Source of the DNA: Streptomyces sp. NBC_01476
GTDB lineage: Bacteria; Actinomycetota; Actinomycetes; Streptomycetales; Streptomycetaceae
Direction of reading: 5' to 3'
DNA length: 64,000 nucleotides
Assembly (NCBI RefSeq): GCF_036227265.1
Contig: NZ_CP109446.1
Location: 2,059,501 to 2,123,500, forward strand
Shown one piece after another: positions 23,901 to 32,434 of this stretch. The translations under genes were made by a program, and so were the position numbers. Under the pieces are notes generated by a model. The model ran no database searches. It saw only the letters and a program-made list of their open reading frames with translations, and had not been told where the DNA came from. Position 1 is the stretch's first letter. Each line of letters begins with the position of its first letter.

Positions 23901-26450
23901 GTAGTGGATCACCGCCTTGGCGGGGTCCTGCGGCGGGTAGGCGCCGTCCGGTGGGGTGGTGGCGACGTCCGGGCTGCCCTGCTTGATCCAGACCTCGCCG
24001 GTGGCGGAGAGGTCGATGGTGCGGTCGGCGGCGGTGTCCTTCACGCCGTTCTTGTCGACCACGAGGAAGCCGGCCCCGGTGGCGCCGGGCTTCAGCTTCA
24101 CATAGGCGAAGGCCCCGTAGGCGTCGCGGCCGGTGAAGGGGTGGCCGGCCGGGAAGGTGGTGGCTTCGCCGTCGGCGAGGTCGCCCCAGGCGTACAGGTT
24201 CCAGTCGGCGTAGGCGCCGTCGCCGCGCTGGTAGTGCACGACCGCGTAGTCGCGGCTGACCGCGGTGGGCGGCGTGGTGACCGGCGGGGCGCCGGCCACC
24301 GTGGCGGCGGTGGCGGCTGCCGTGCGGCCGGCCGAGTCGACGACAACGGCCTTGTACCGTACGGGTGTTCCGGCCGGGGCCGTGAGGACCTGGGTGACCC
24401 GGTAGGGGGCGTGGTCGGCCGAACCCAGCACCTGCCAGGGCGCGTTGCCGGTCTGGGCGGCGAAGACCACCCGGTTGAGGCCGCCGCCGGTCACGTCCGC
24501 GCCGATGACGGTGGTGCCGGTCGCCCCGGGGGCGGGGGCGGTCAGGGTGATCGCGGGCCCGGACGGTGCCACGGGCAGGGGCGTGGTGGCCTGGTAGACG
24601 ACGGCTCGCAGGGGCGGCACTGTGATCGTCACGGTGCCACCGGTGGCATTCAGCGAACCGCCGGCGCCGTAAATGCCGCGGTAGACGCCCTTGTTGCCGG
24701 TCGGCACGGTGACGGTCCGCGCGGTGGTGGCGTTGTTGACGGCCACCAGGTAGTCGTCGCGGGTACGCGGGTCGGTGCGCGAGTAGGCGTAGACGCCCGC
24801 GGCGGTGCCGGGTGCGGTGTACCGCTCGGTCTGTACGCCGTCCCGGAGCGCCGGGTGGTCCTTGGTGAGCTTCGACAGGGCGGCGATGGTCCGGTAGAGC
24901 GGGTGGGTGGGGTCGTACGCGTCCCTGGCCGCCGTGCGGTCCGTGCCGATCTCGTCGTCGTCGAGGTAGTCGGGCACCTGCGAGGCGAACATCGTCTGCC
25001 GGGCGTCCTTGTCGCCGCCCGCGCCGGTGAAGCCCTGCTCGTCGCCGTAGTAGACCACCGGGTTGCCGCGGCCGAGGAACATCACCTCGTCGGCGAACTG
25101 GTCGCGGCGCAGGAGTTCGGCGTCGTCCGCGTGCGGGTTGTCCTGCCGGAGGAAGGAGCCGATCCGGCCCATGTCGTGGTTGCCGAGGAAGGTGACCTCC
25201 TCGTACGCGTTGGCCTTGTCGGTGGTGTAGCGGTAGTCCTGCCCGTAGACGTTGGCGAGCCGGCTCGGCGGTGCGCCCTGTGAGGCGTAGGCGCGGGCCG
25301 CGTCCTGGAACGGGAAGTCGAGGGTCGCGTCCAGCCGCCCCTGGGTGACGTACGGCGAGGTGACGGCCGGGTCGGCGTCGTACGTCTCACCGAACATGAA
25401 GAAGTTCTTCCGGCCGTGCCGGGCCGCGTAGGTGTCGAGTGCGGTGGCCCACTGGGTCCAGAACGGCAGGTCGACGTTCTTGACGGTGTCGATCCGGAAG
25501 CCGTCGACGGCGTAGTCCGCGACCCACTTCTGGTAGATCCTCTCCATGCCGCGCACGACCTCGGGCCGCTGTGTCCACAGGTCGTCGAGCCCGCTGAAGT
25601 CGCCCTGGTCGGCGCTCTCGCCGGCGAAGGCCGAGTCGCCCCGGTTGTGGTACATCGCCGGGTCGTTGAGCCACGCCGGGACCTTGGCGTCCTTCCGGTC
25701 CGCGGGCACGGTCGGGGTGCGCGGGAAGGAGGCGGTGGTGACGGCCGGGAAGGGGCGGCTGCCGTCGGCGTAGGCGTCGTCGTCGAAGGGGGTGCCGTCC
25801 TTGTCGAGGTACGGGAAAGCGCCCTTGGAGAGGTAGTCGTAGGTGGCGGCGGTGTTGCCGACCACGTCCGCGGTGTGGTTGGTGATGACGTCGAAGAAGA
25901 TCTTCATGCCCTTGGCGTGGGCGGTCGCGATCAGTCTTCTCAGGTCGTCGTTGGTGCCGAAGTGCGGGTCGACCTGGGTGAAGTCGGTTATCCAGTAGCC
26001 GTGGTAGCCCGCCGAGGCGTCGGTACCCGTCCCCTGCACCGGCTGGTTCTTGAAGATCGGCGCCATCCAGATGGCGGTGGTGCCCAGGCCCTTGATGTAA
26101 TCCAGCTTCCGCGTCAGCCCCTTGAGGTCGCCGCCCTGGTAGAACCCCTTGTCGGTGGGGTCGTAACCGGTCGTCAGCCGGCTCCCGGTCAGCCCGCCCC
26201 GGTCGTTGGACGGGTCGCCGTCGGCGAACCGGTCCGGCATGACGAAGTAGAACTGTTCGCGCGTGTCGTCGTGCCGCGCGGGCTGCGCGGCGAGCGCCTT
26301 GTCGGACGGGGGCGGCGGCGGATTCCGGGGCGCGCCGTGCGCGGACGCGTTCGGCCCCAGCAGGGCCACCAGCGCGGTGAGTGCGGTGACGGCGGCGGCG
26401 CGGCGGCGCCGGGGGGAAGGCGGCGGGGGCAGCCTGAGCTGCTGGGCCAC
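20955..26450 (-). CDS. Secreted bifunctional amylopullulanase (two GH13 modules)
   Basis: An 1831-residue secreted enzyme that cleaves alpha-1,4 and alpha-1,6 bonds of starch or pullulan to feed the maltodextrin transporter next door. GTG start with AAGGAG 8 nt upstream; residues 1-45 form the signal peptide. The N-terminal GH13 module (about 60-590) has catalytic [18 protein letters not shown] and FLGNHDMGR. Two CBM41-like starch-binding units follow near residues 735 and 850 ([38 protein letters not shown]). The C-terminal GH13 module has the pullulanase signature [33 protein letters not shown] and [11 protein letters not shown]. The extreme C-terminus ends in degenerate GVQLG repeats. S. 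coelicolor has a similar enzyme at this place, as I recall. Confidence 0.93.
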   Translation of the reverse strand: MAQQLRLPPPPSPRRRRAAAVTALTALVALLGPNASAHGAPRNPPPPPSDKALAAQPARHDDTREQFYFVMPDRFADGDPSNDRGGLTGSRLTTGYDPTDKGFYQGGDLKGLTRKLDYIKGLGTTAIWMAPIFKNQPVQGTGTDASAGYHGYWITDFTQVDPHFGTNDDLRRLIATAHAKGMKIFFDVITNHTADVVGNTAATYDYLSKGAFPYLDKDGTPFDDDAYADGSRPFPAVTTASFPRTPTVPADRKDAKVPAWLNDPAMYHNRGDSAFAGESADQGDFSGLDDLWTQRPEVVRGMERIYQKWVADYAVDGFRIDTVKNVDLPFWTQWATALDTYAARHGRKNFFMFGETYDADPAVTSPYVTQGRLDATLDFPFQDAARAYASQGAPPSRLANVYGQDYRYTTDKANAYEEVTFLGNHDMGRIGSFLRQDNPHADDAELLRRDQFADEVMFLGRGNPVVYYGDEQGFTGAGGDKDARQTMFASQVPDYLDDDEIGTDRTAARDAYDPTHPLYRTIAALSKLTKDHPALRDGVQTERYTAPGTAAGVYAYSRTDPRTRDDYLVAVNNATTARTVTVPTGNKGVYRGIYGAGGSLNATGGTVTITVPPLRAVVYQATTPLPVAPSGPAITLTAPAPGATGTTVIGADVTGGGLNRVVFAAQTGNAPWQVLGSADHAPYRVTQVLTAPAGTPVRYKAVVVDSAGRTAAATAATVAGAPPVTTPPTAVSRDYAVVHYQRGDGAYADWNLYAWGDLADGEATTFPAGHPFTGRDAYGAFAYVKLKPGATGAGFLVVDKNGVKDTAADRTIDLSATGEVWIKQGSPDVATTPPDGAYPPQDPAKAVIHYHRADGDYTGWGLHVWAGAAEPTEWTAPLRPTRIDPYGAEFDVPLAAGATALSYIIHNGDTKDLPSDQSLDLTGTGHEVWLLDGTANHLLPQPKGPEADVDLSTSAAQWIDRNTVAWRTAVPSASQQLVYAPDGGITVKDGALSGEGHWLRLAKTDLTAAQLARFPQLKGYTAFTVDPRDRGRTDDALRGQLIATRRAANGALLAATGVQTQGVLDDLYAGKAQHAALGPVFRHGTPSLSLWAPTARTVSVEIAGRTVPMRRDPASGVWSVTGPTSWTGKAYLYDVTVWAPSAGQLVVNKVTDPYAVALTADSRQSLLVDLDDPELAPAGWARQRKPAAVPISRAQIQELHIRDFSIADATVPAPDRGKYTAFTATHSAGMTHLTDLAKAGITHVHLLPAFDFSSVPEQAKDQSAPDCDLASYAPDSDRQQACVAWTKATDAYNWGYDPFHYTVPEGSYAKDPEGAGRTVEFRQMVQGLNNAGLRVVMDVVYNHTAASGQDGASVLDKIVPGYYQRLMPDGSVATGTCCSDTAPENTMMGKLVVDSIVTWAREYKVDGFRFDLMGFHPKENILAVRRALDALTVAQDGVDGKNIILYGEGWNFGEVADDARFVQATQANMAGTGVATFSDRARDAVRGGSPFDADPGVQGFGSGLYTDPNSSAANGTPAEQKARLLHYQDLIKVGLTGNLSRFTFTGSDGRQVTGAEVDYNGAPAGYADAPGDALAYVDAHDNETLYDALTYKLPAATSAADRARMQVVAESTAALSQGPALYQAGSDLLRSKSLDRNSYESGDWFNAIHWTCDQGNGFGRGLPPAADNQDKWPYARPLLTNPTATPGCAQINAASAAYQDLLRIRTAEPAFHLSTSAEVQRQLSFPLSGTGETPGVITMKTGDLVVVINATPQRQDQRIASLAGTRYALHPVQAHGADPVVRTAGYAPSSGTFTVPARTVAVFQQGVQDGVRGGVQLGVQLGVHDGRTTSG
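20981..21040 (-). repeat. Five 12-bp tandem repeats at the end of the amylopullulanase gene
   Basis: Units of the form GAACGCCGAGTT begin at 20981, 20993, 21005, 21017 and 21029; the first two are identical and the others differ by two to four bases. In the reverse frame they encode a [10 protein letters not shown]-like tail at the C-terminus, beyond the catalytic module. Confidence 0.85.
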
Positions 26451-26595
26451 GGGCGGTTCTCCTTGCGGCTGTCCGCCGCCGGGGCGACGGAGAAGGGGAG
26501 GCCTCGCGCCCGGACCCACGCGCCTGGAAACCGGGTGCCGCTCCGGCGTCGGTGCCGGAGTTGACCGGGACGGTATCCCTCCCGGGCGGATTTCA

Positions 26596-26606
26596 GCAAG
26601 ATGTTG
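26596..26606. promoter_or_regulatory. Possible MalR half-operator near the amylopullulanase start
   Basis: GCAAGATGTTG at 26596-26606 repeats, with one change, the GCAAGCTGTTG found in the malE operator region (26731-26741). It lies 146 bp upstream of the amylopullulanase start. The functional assignment is inference from the shared motif. Confidence 0.35.
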
Positions 26607-26715
26607 TAAGGGTTTCCAGGGCGGCCGTGTCCCCCGGTGCCACAGCGCCCCGGCACTCCGTGCCGCCGCAACAGGTGCGCTCACAGGGCTGTTTGACGGG
26701 TCCTGAGGAAAGTTT

Positions 26716-26741
26716 CTTGCAACCACTTTCGCAAGCTGTTG
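26716..26741. promoter_or_regulatory. Probable MalR operator upstream of malE
   Basis: CTTGCAACCACTTTCGCAAG (26716-26735) is an inverted repeat with CTTGC and GCAAG ends; GCAAGCTGTTGC overlaps it to 26742. The site lies in the divergent region between the amylopullulanase and malE, 85-110 bp before malE. Streptomyces MalR sites are known to contain TTGCA/TGCAA elements, so control by the LacI-type product of 32435-33595 is likely. Confidence 0.6.
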
Positions 26742-26825
26742 CATCGCTGTTACGGTCCTCCCCAGCCCGAGCCGAAACAGCAGGAACAGGGCCAACGGGC
26801 ACTTCCCTCTTCAAGGAGCACAGGT

Positions 26826-28124
26826 ATGCGACGCGGCATATCCGCCGTGGCGATGGCCGCGGCCGTCGTTCTCGGAGTCACCGCTTGTGGTGGCGGCAGT
26901 GACAGCAAGGGTGACAAGGCCGGGGCGGCCAAGGACCCGCAGGCGGTCTCGGGGACCCTCACGTACTGGGACACCTCCGACGCCAAGAACGAGGCTCCGG
27001 CGTATCAGGCACTCGTCAAGGACTTCGAGGCGAAGTACCCGAAGATCAAGGTCAATTACCAGAACGTGGACTTCACCACCGTGGAGCAGAAGTTCAAGGC
27101 GTCGGCGCAGAGCGGGAAGGGCGCGCCGGACGTGATCCGCACCGACGTCGGGCTGATCCCGGAGTACGCGAGCCTGCACTACATCGCCCCGCTGGACGGG
27201 ACCGCGGCGCTGCAGGACACGCAGGACTTCGTGCCGGGCCCGCTGGACACCACCAAATACGACGGGAAGACCTACGGCGTCCCGTCGGTCACCGACACCC
27301 TGGCGCTCCTCTACAACAAGGACATCTTCAGCAAGGCGGGGATCAGCACACCGCCGGCCACCTGGGACGAACTGATCGCGGACGCCGCCACCATCAAGGC
27401 CAAGGTGCCGGGCGTCACGGGCACTTACGTCAACCCGGACGCGTACTTCCTGCTGCCGCTGCTCTTCGGGGAGAACGCCGACCTCGCCGACCCGGCCGGC
27501 AAGAAGGTCACCGTCAACTCCCCCGAGGCGGTCAAGGCGGTGACCGAGGCGAAGAAGATCTACGACACCTCCTCGCTGAAGGTGGACTTCGCCAGCGCCT
27601 ACGACAACATGCAGACGTCGTTCCGGACCGGCAAGGTCGCCATGCTCATCCAGGGCCCCTGGTCGGTGGGGGACGACCTGACCGGCTCCGCCTTCCAGGG
27701 CAAGGCGGACAACCTCGGGTACGCGCCGGTGCCGGCCGGCTCCTCCGGCAAGGCGCTGGCGCCCACCGGCGGCCACGACCTCGCGGTCTACCAGGGCTCC
27801 AAGAACATCGACGCCGCCTATCTGTTCACGCAGTTCATGACGTCCTCACAGGCGCAGCAGCAGATCGCGCTGAAGAACGGCACGCTGCCCACCCGTACCT
27901 CCGCCTACACCGACGCGGTGCTGAAGAACCAGACCATCGCCGGCTTCAAGCCGATCATGGACACCGCCCGGCCGCGGGTCGCGCTCCCCCAGGTCGGCAG
28001 CCTCTTCACGCCGCTGCAGCAGCAGTACATCAAGATCCTCCAGGGCCAGGTCACGGTGCAGGCCGGGCTCGACGCCGCCGCGAAGGAGTTCGGCAAGCTG
28101 CTGCCCGGCTTCACCGTGCAGTAG
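26826..28124 (+). CDS. malE: Maltose/maltodextrin ABC transporter, binding lipoprotein
   Basis: A 432-residue extracellular solute-binding lipoprotein. AAGGAG lies 7 nt before the ATG. The signal ends in the lipobox VTACGGG (Cys at about residue 20), giving membrane anchoring. The body is a family 1 sugar-binding protein: GTLTYWDTSDAKNEAPAYQALVKDFEAKYP, PDVIRTDVGLIPEYA, YGVPSVTDTLALLYNKDIF and MLIQGPWSVGD. It is first in malE-malF-malG-aglA. A strong hairpin separates it from malF, which should favour excess binding protein. Identity as MalE rests on the adjacent amylopullulanase, alpha-glucosidase and MalR genes. Confidence 0.93.
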   Translation: MRRGISAVAMAAAVVLGVTACGGGSDSKGDKAGAAKDPQAVSGTLTYWDTSDAKNEAPAYQALVKDFEAKYPKIKVNYQNVDFTTVEQKFKASAQSGKGAPDVIRTDVGLIPEYASLHYIAPLDGTAALQDTQDFVPGPLDTTKYDGKTYGVPSVTDTLALLYNKDIFSKAGISTPPATWDELIADAATIKAKVPGVTGTYVNPDAYFLLPLLFGENADLADPAGKKVTVNSPEAVKAVTEAKKIYDTSSLKVDFASAYDNMQTSFRTGKVAMLIQGPWSVGDDLTGSAFQGKADNLGYAPVPAGSSGKALAPTGGHDLAVYQGSKNIDAAYLFTQFMTSSQAQQQIALKNGTLPTRTSAYTDAVLKNQTIAGFKPIMDTARPRVALPQVGSLFTPLQQQYIKILQGQVTVQAGLDAAAKEFGKLLPGFTVQ

Positions 28125-28139
28125 CCGCCCCCGCCAGTT

Positions 28140-28201
28140 CCGGACCGGCCGGCCGGGGTCCCCGTACACCCGGGGCCCACGCGCCCGGCCGGCCGGTCCG
28201 G
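28140..28201 (+). terminator. Intercistronic hairpin between malE and malF
   Basis: An 18-bp perfect stem (28140-28157 with 28184-28201; left arm CCGGACCGGCCGGCCGGG). The 26-nt loop contains a smaller CCCCG/CGGGG stem. It probably acts as a partial terminator or as a block to 3' exonuclease decay, leaving more malE than malF mRNA. Confidence 0.8.
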
Positions 28202-28283
28202 TCAGCCCGCCCCGTGCGGCCCACCGGCCCAGGCGGCCGGCACCCGCCGTACGACGATCAGAGACGAGAAGAGCCGAGGAGCG

Positions 28284-29276
28284 ATGACCACCGCAACCAT
28301 GGACGAACCCGCCCGGCGCACGGCCCGCCCGCCGCGCGCTCCACGGCCCGGTCCGGTGACGTCGATCAGGCGGTCGTGGGACAGGCACTGGTACGCCTGG
28401 GCGATGGTCGCCCCGGTGGTCATCGTGATCGGCGTGCTGGTGCTGTACCCGCTGGGATACGGCCTGTACTTGTCGTTCACCGACGCCACCGAACTCAACG
28501 TCGCCAAGGACATCGGCCCGGTCCACATCGGCGCCGGCTACCACTTCGTGGGCCTGCACAACTACTGGCAGATCATCTCCGGCCAGGACGGGGACTTCTA
28601 CCCGCGCCTGGAGTGGACGGTGGTGTGGACGGTCTCCTGCGTGGCGATCACCTATGCCATCGGCCTCGGCATGGCGATGCTGCTCAACCGCCCGGTGAAG
28701 TTCCGGCTCTTCTACCGGCTGGCGCTGATCCTCCCCTGGGCGGTGCCCGCCTTCATCGGGGTCTTCGCCTGGCGGCTGATGTTCAACTCGCAGTACGGCG
28801 TCTTCAACGACATCGTCACCAGCGTCGGGCTGCCCGCCCAGGACTGGCTGGGCACGCCCTTCGCCCAGAAGGTCGCGGTGATCATCGTGAACGTCTGGTG
28901 CGGGGTGCCGTTCATGATGGTGGCGCTGCTCGGCGGGCTGCAGTCGATCCCCGGCGAGCTCTTCGAGGCGGCCGAGATGGACGGCGCCTCCCCGCTCCAG
29001 CGCTTCCTCAACGTGACGCTGCCCGGGGTACGGCCGGTCACCAGCACGGTCGTGCTGCTGAGCACCGTGTGGACATTCAATATGTTCCCGATCATTTTCT
29101 TGCTGCTCGGCAACAACACCACGGGCGACACCGACATTCTGGTGACCTTCGCCTACACGAAGGCTTTCACGGGAGTGTCCGACTACTCCGGGGCCGCCAC
29201 CTACGGCATCGTCATTCTTCTGATCCTGGTGGCCTTCTCCACGTTCTACCGCCGCCAGTTGAAGACGCAGGACTAG
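28284..29276 (+). CDS. malF: Maltose/maltodextrin ABC transporter permease MalF
   Basis: A 330-residue inner-membrane permease with six predicted helices; the first is WAMVAPVVIVIGVLVLYPLGYGLYLSF. The EAA loop EAAEMDGASPLQRFLNVTLPGVRP contacts the ATPase. The N-terminal 35 residues are basic and cytoplasmic. It pairs with MalG, whose ribosome site AGGAG overlaps the malF stop codon. No ATPase gene lies in the operon; in Streptomyces the shared ATPase MsiK serves several sugar importers, and that is presumed here. Confidence 0.94.
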   Translation: MTTATMDEPARRTARPPRAPRPGPVTSIRRSWDRHWYAWAMVAPVVIVIGVLVLYPLGYGLYLSFTDATELNVAKDIGPVHIGAGYHFVGLHNYWQIISGQDGDFYPRLEWTVVWTVSCVAITYAIGLGMAMLLNRPVKFRLFYRLALILPWAVPAFIGVFAWRLMFNSQYGVFNDIVTSVGLPAQDWLGTPFAQKVAVIIVNVWCGVPFMMVALLGGLQSIPGELFEAAEMDGASPLQRFLNVTLPGVRPVTSTVVLLSTVWTFNMFPIIFLLLGNNTTGDTDILVTFAYTKAFTGVSDYSGAATYGIVILLILVAFSTFYRRQLKTQD

Positions 29277-29287
29277 GAGCCGCCGCC

Positions 29288-30202
29288 ATGAGCGCCACCA
29301 CAGAAAGCGGCTCCGCCGCCCGCCCCCGTAGCACCGCGCCCACCGCCCGGCGGACCGGGCGGCGGGCCTACCGCGGCCGCGGCCGGCGCAGCCCCGGCAT
29401 GTCGGTCGCCCTGCACGCCACCTTGATCGCCGCCAGCGCCACCGCGGTCTTCCCGGTGCTGTGGATCGTCTTCATCTCGCTGGGCCCCAGCAGCGCCTGG
29501 CAGCAGCCGGGTGAGGTCGTCCACCATCTGGGCCTGGAGAACTACCGCTTCGTCCTGCTGCACAGCGACTTCCCCACCTGGTTCCTCAACTCGGTGATCG
29601 TCGCCGCGGCCACCACCGTGGTGGGGGTGCTGATCGCCGCCAGCGCCGGGTACGCGATCTCCCGGATGCGCTTCCCCGGCCACCGGTCGCTGATGTGGAC
29701 CTTTCTGATCACCCAGATGTTCCCGGTGGCGGTGCTGATCGTGCCGCTCTACAACCTGCTGGCGCAGCTGGACCTGCTCGACACCTACCTCGGGCTGGTG
29801 CTGGTGTACTGCACCATCGCGGTGCCGTTCTGCGCCTGGATGCTCAAGGGCTACTTCGACACCATCCCCCGCGAGATCGACGAGGCGGGCCGGGTGGACG
29901 GCCTCAACCCGTTCGGCACCTTCTGGCGGCTGATCGTGCCGCTGGCCCGGCCGGGACTGGCGGTCACCGCCTTCTACACCTTCCTCACCGCGTGGGGCGA
30001 GGTCGCCTACTCCAACCAGTTCATGCGCGGCGGGCACACCACGCTGGCGGTCGGCATCCGTACCTTTGCCGCGGACCAGCGCGCCGACTGGGGCTCGCTG
30101 ACGGCCGCCTCCGTGGTCATCGCGATACCCGCGGGACTGGTCTTCCTGCTCGTCCAACGGCACCTGGTGACCGGCCTGACGGCCGGCGGCACCAAGGGCT
30201 GA
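29288..30202 (+). CDS. malG: Maltose/maltodextrin ABC transporter permease MalG
   Basis: A 304-residue permease with about six helices. The first 38 residues are Arg/Ser-rich and cytoplasmic. The EAA-type loop is REIDEAGRVDGLNPFGTFWRLIVPLARPG. AGGAG (29275-29279), overlapping the malF stop, lies 8 nt before the ATG, so the two genes are translationally linked. The C-terminus QRHLVTGLTAGGTKG is typical of MalG proteins, whose tail docks on the ATPase. Confidence 0.94.
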   Translation: MSATTESGSAARPRSTAPTARRTGRRAYRGRGRRSPGMSVALHATLIAASATAVFPVLWIVFISLGPSSAWQQPGEVVHHLGLENYRFVLLHSDFPTWFLNSVIVAAATTVVGVLIAASAGYAISRMRFPGHRSLMWTFLITQMFPVAVLIVPLYNLLAQLDLLDTYLGLVLVYCTIAVPFCAWMLKGYFDTIPREIDEAGRVDGLNPFGTFWRLIVPLARPGLAVTAFYTFLTAWGEVAYSNQFMRGGHTTLAVGIRTFAADQRADWGSLTAASVVIAIPAGLVFLLVQRHLVTGLTAGGTKG

Positions 30203-30258
30203 CACCCCATCGGATCCCTTCAACGGCACCTCCGCACAGGCCCCTCGCAAAGGAAGTC

Positions 30259-32400
30259 ATGAGCCAGCACCTCACCGACGCGCCCAGCTCCGCCGCCGAC
30301 AACGCCGACGCCCCAGCCCCAGCCGCTGCCGACGACGCTGCCGCCGACGACGCTGCCGCCGCCGAGCGCGGAGACTGGTGGCGCGACGCGGTCATCTACC
30401 AGGTGTACCCGCGCAGTTTCGCCGACGGGAACGGTGACGGCATGGGCGACCTGCCGGGCATCACCGCCCGGCTGCCGTACCTGCGGGACCTGGGTGTGGA
30501 CGCGGTGTGGCTGTCCCCCTTCTACGCGTCCCCGCAGGCCGACGCGGGCTACGACGTGGCGGACTACCGTGCGGTGGACCCGATGTTCGGCAGCCTGACG
30601 GACGCCGACGAGCTGGTACGGGCCGCGCACGAGCTGGGTCTGCGGGTGATCGTGGACCTGGTGCCGAACCACTGCTCGGACCAGCACGAGTGGTTCAAGC
30701 GGGCGCTGCGCGAGGGCCCGGGATCGCCGCTGCGGGAACGCTTCCACTTCCGGCCCGGCAAGGGCGCGCACGGTGAACTCCCGCCCAACGACTGGGAGTC
30801 CATCTTCGGCGGCCCGGCCTGGACCCGTACGACCGACCCGGACGGTACGCCCGGCGAGTGGTATCTGCACCTGTTCGCGCCGGAGCAGCCGGACTTCAAC
30901 TGGCAGCATCCCGCGGTGCACGACGAGTTCCGCTCCGTACTGCGCTTCTGGCTGGACCTGGGCACCGACGGCTTCCGGGTCGACGTGGCGCACGGCCTGA
31001 TCAAGGCGGAGGGACTGCCGGACATCGGGCACGCCGAACAGCTGTCCCTGCTGGGCACGTCGGCGATGCCGTACTTCGACCAGGACGGGGTGCACGAGAT
31101 CTACCGGGACTGGCGGCGGGTGCTGGACGAGTACGCCCCCAGGCTCCGTCCGGGAGGCGCGCCCAGCGACCGGATCGCGGTGGCCGAGGCGTGGACGCCG
31201 ACGATCGAGCGGGCGGCGCTCTACCTGCGGCCCGACGAGCTGCACCAGGCGTTCAACTTCGAGTATCTGACGACCTCCTGGGACGCGGGGGCGCTCCGCG
31301 AGGTGATCGACAAGTCGCTGGGCGCGATGTCGGCGGTGGGCGCGCCCGCGACCTGGGTGCTCTCCAACCACGATGTCACCCGCCACACCACGCGGTTGGG
31401 CAACCCCCCTGGTGCGGGAACGCAGTTGCGTGAGGCGGGCGACCGCGAGCTGGGGCTGCGCCGGGCCCGGGCGGCCACCTTGCTGATGCTGGCACTGCCC
31501 GGTTCTGCCTACCTCTACCAGGGCGAGGAGCTGGGACTGCCGGACGTCACGGACCTGCCGGACGAGGTACGGCAGGACCCGTCGTTCTTCCGCGCCGCCG
31601 GGCAGGACGGCTTCCGCGACGGGTGCCGGGTGCCGCTGCCGTGGTCGGGCACCGAGCCGCCGTACGGCTTCGGGCCGCGGCCGGGCGGCCCGAGCTGGCT
31701 GCCGCAGCCGCCGAGCTGGGCGGCGCTGAGCGTCGAGGCGCAGACCGGCGACCCGGAGTCCACGCTGGAGCTCTACCGGGCGGCGCTCGCGCTGCGCCGC
31801 GAGCACCCGGCGCTGGGCGCGGGCACCGCGGTCACCTGGCTGAACGCCCCCGACGGGGTGCTCGCCTTCCGCCGCGACAGCGCCGACGGCCGCGCCTTCG
31901 TCTGCACGGTCAACCTCACCGGGGCCCCGGTGACGCTCCCGGCCCCCGGCCGCGAACTCCTCTCCAGCGGCGCCCCGGCGACCTCGGTGGCCGCCCCATC
32001 CGCCCAGGACGCCGCTTCCCCGGCCACGACGGCGGCACTCGCCCCCGCCACCGGTCAGCAGGGAGACCCCGCCACCCCGCCGGCTGAAACGTCCGCCGCC
32101 ATCCCGGCCCCCGCGGACCCGCCCGCGGCGGAAGCGGCCCCCACCGACGGCCGCGATCCCGCTCACACCGCACCCCGGCCCGCGGCCCCGGCCGCCGGTC
32201 CCGGGCAGGCCCCGCCCGCGGCCCGGGCGGCGAGTCCAGCCGCGGGCCCGGCGCCGGCACCCCTCACCGGCAGCGCCGCGGCCCGCTCCGGGGAGGCCCC
32301 GGCCGCCGGGGCGGGGGCGGAGGGGGGCGGGGCGGTTCGTGGTGATTACGCCATCTGTGTCGCCATCGCGGCAGACACGGCAATTTGGTGGGCGATCTGA
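30259..32400 (+). CDS. aglA: Alpha-glucosidase (GH13) with an internal low-complexity insertion
   Basis: A cytoplasmic oligo-alpha-glucosidase that splits imported maltodextrins. The GH13 signatures are clear: VIYQVYPRSFADGNGDGMGDLPG, the nucleophile in DGFRVDVAHG, the acid/base in VAEAWTP and the third carboxylate in LSNHDVTRH. The family is usually about 530-570 residues, but this protein has 713. The extra sequence is a Pro/Ala/Gly-rich stretch at about residues 573-695, placed between GRELLSSG and the expected C-terminal end AADTAIWWAI. The N-terminus also has a short Ala/Asp repeat (DDAAA twice, 30331-30360). The last 60 bases double as the malR promoter region. Confidence 0.9.
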   Translation: MSQHLTDAPSSAADNADAPAPAAADDAAADDAAAAERGDWWRDAVIYQVYPRSFADGNGDGMGDLPGITARLPYLRDLGVDAVWLSPFYASPQADAGYDVADYRAVDPMFGSLTDADELVRAAHELGLRVIVDLVPNHCSDQHEWFKRALREGPGSPLRERFHFRPGKGAHGELPPNDWESIFGGPAWTRTTDPDGTPGEWYLHLFAPEQPDFNWQHPAVHDEFRSVLRFWLDLGTDGFRVDVAHGLIKAEGLPDIGHAEQLSLLGTSAMPYFDQDGVHEIYRDWRRVLDEYAPRLRPGGAPSDRIAVAEAWTPTIERAALYLRPDELHQAFNFEYLTTSWDAGALREVIDKSLGAMSAVGAPATWVLSNHDVTRHTTRLGNPPGAGTQLREAGDRELGLRRARAATLLMLALPGSAYLYQGEELGLPDVTDLPDEVRQDPSFFRAAGQDGFRDGCRVPLPWSGTEPPYGFGPRPGGPSWLPQPPSWAALSVEAQTGDPESTLELYRAALALRREHPALGAGTAVTWLNAPDGVLAFRRDSADGRAFVCTVNLTGAPVTLPAPGRELLSSGAPATSVAAPSAQDAASPATTAALAPATGQQGDPATPPAETSAAIPAPADPPAAEAAPTDGRDPAHTAPRPAAPAAGPGQAPPAARAASPAAGPAPAPLTGSAAARSGEAPAAGAGAEGGGAVRGDYAICVAIAADTAIWWAI

Positions 32401-32426
32401 CGTGGTGGCCTTCCGTCCCCTAGCAT
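32397..32426 (+). promoter_or_regulatory. Candidate malR promoter within the end of aglA
   Basis: CTGACG (32397-32402, overlapping the aglA stop) and TAGCAT (32421-32426) are 18 bp apart. The -10 element ends 8 bp before the GTG of malR and no ribosome site intervenes, so the transcript is probably leaderless. Confidence 0.5.
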
Positions 32427-32434
32427 CCGGTGCT

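Noticed and set aside
21711-25283. A 1190-codon open frame on the plus strand over the amylopullulanase
   Set aside because: It is antisense to conserved GH13 motifs and has the Gly/Val/Arg bias of a shadow frame.
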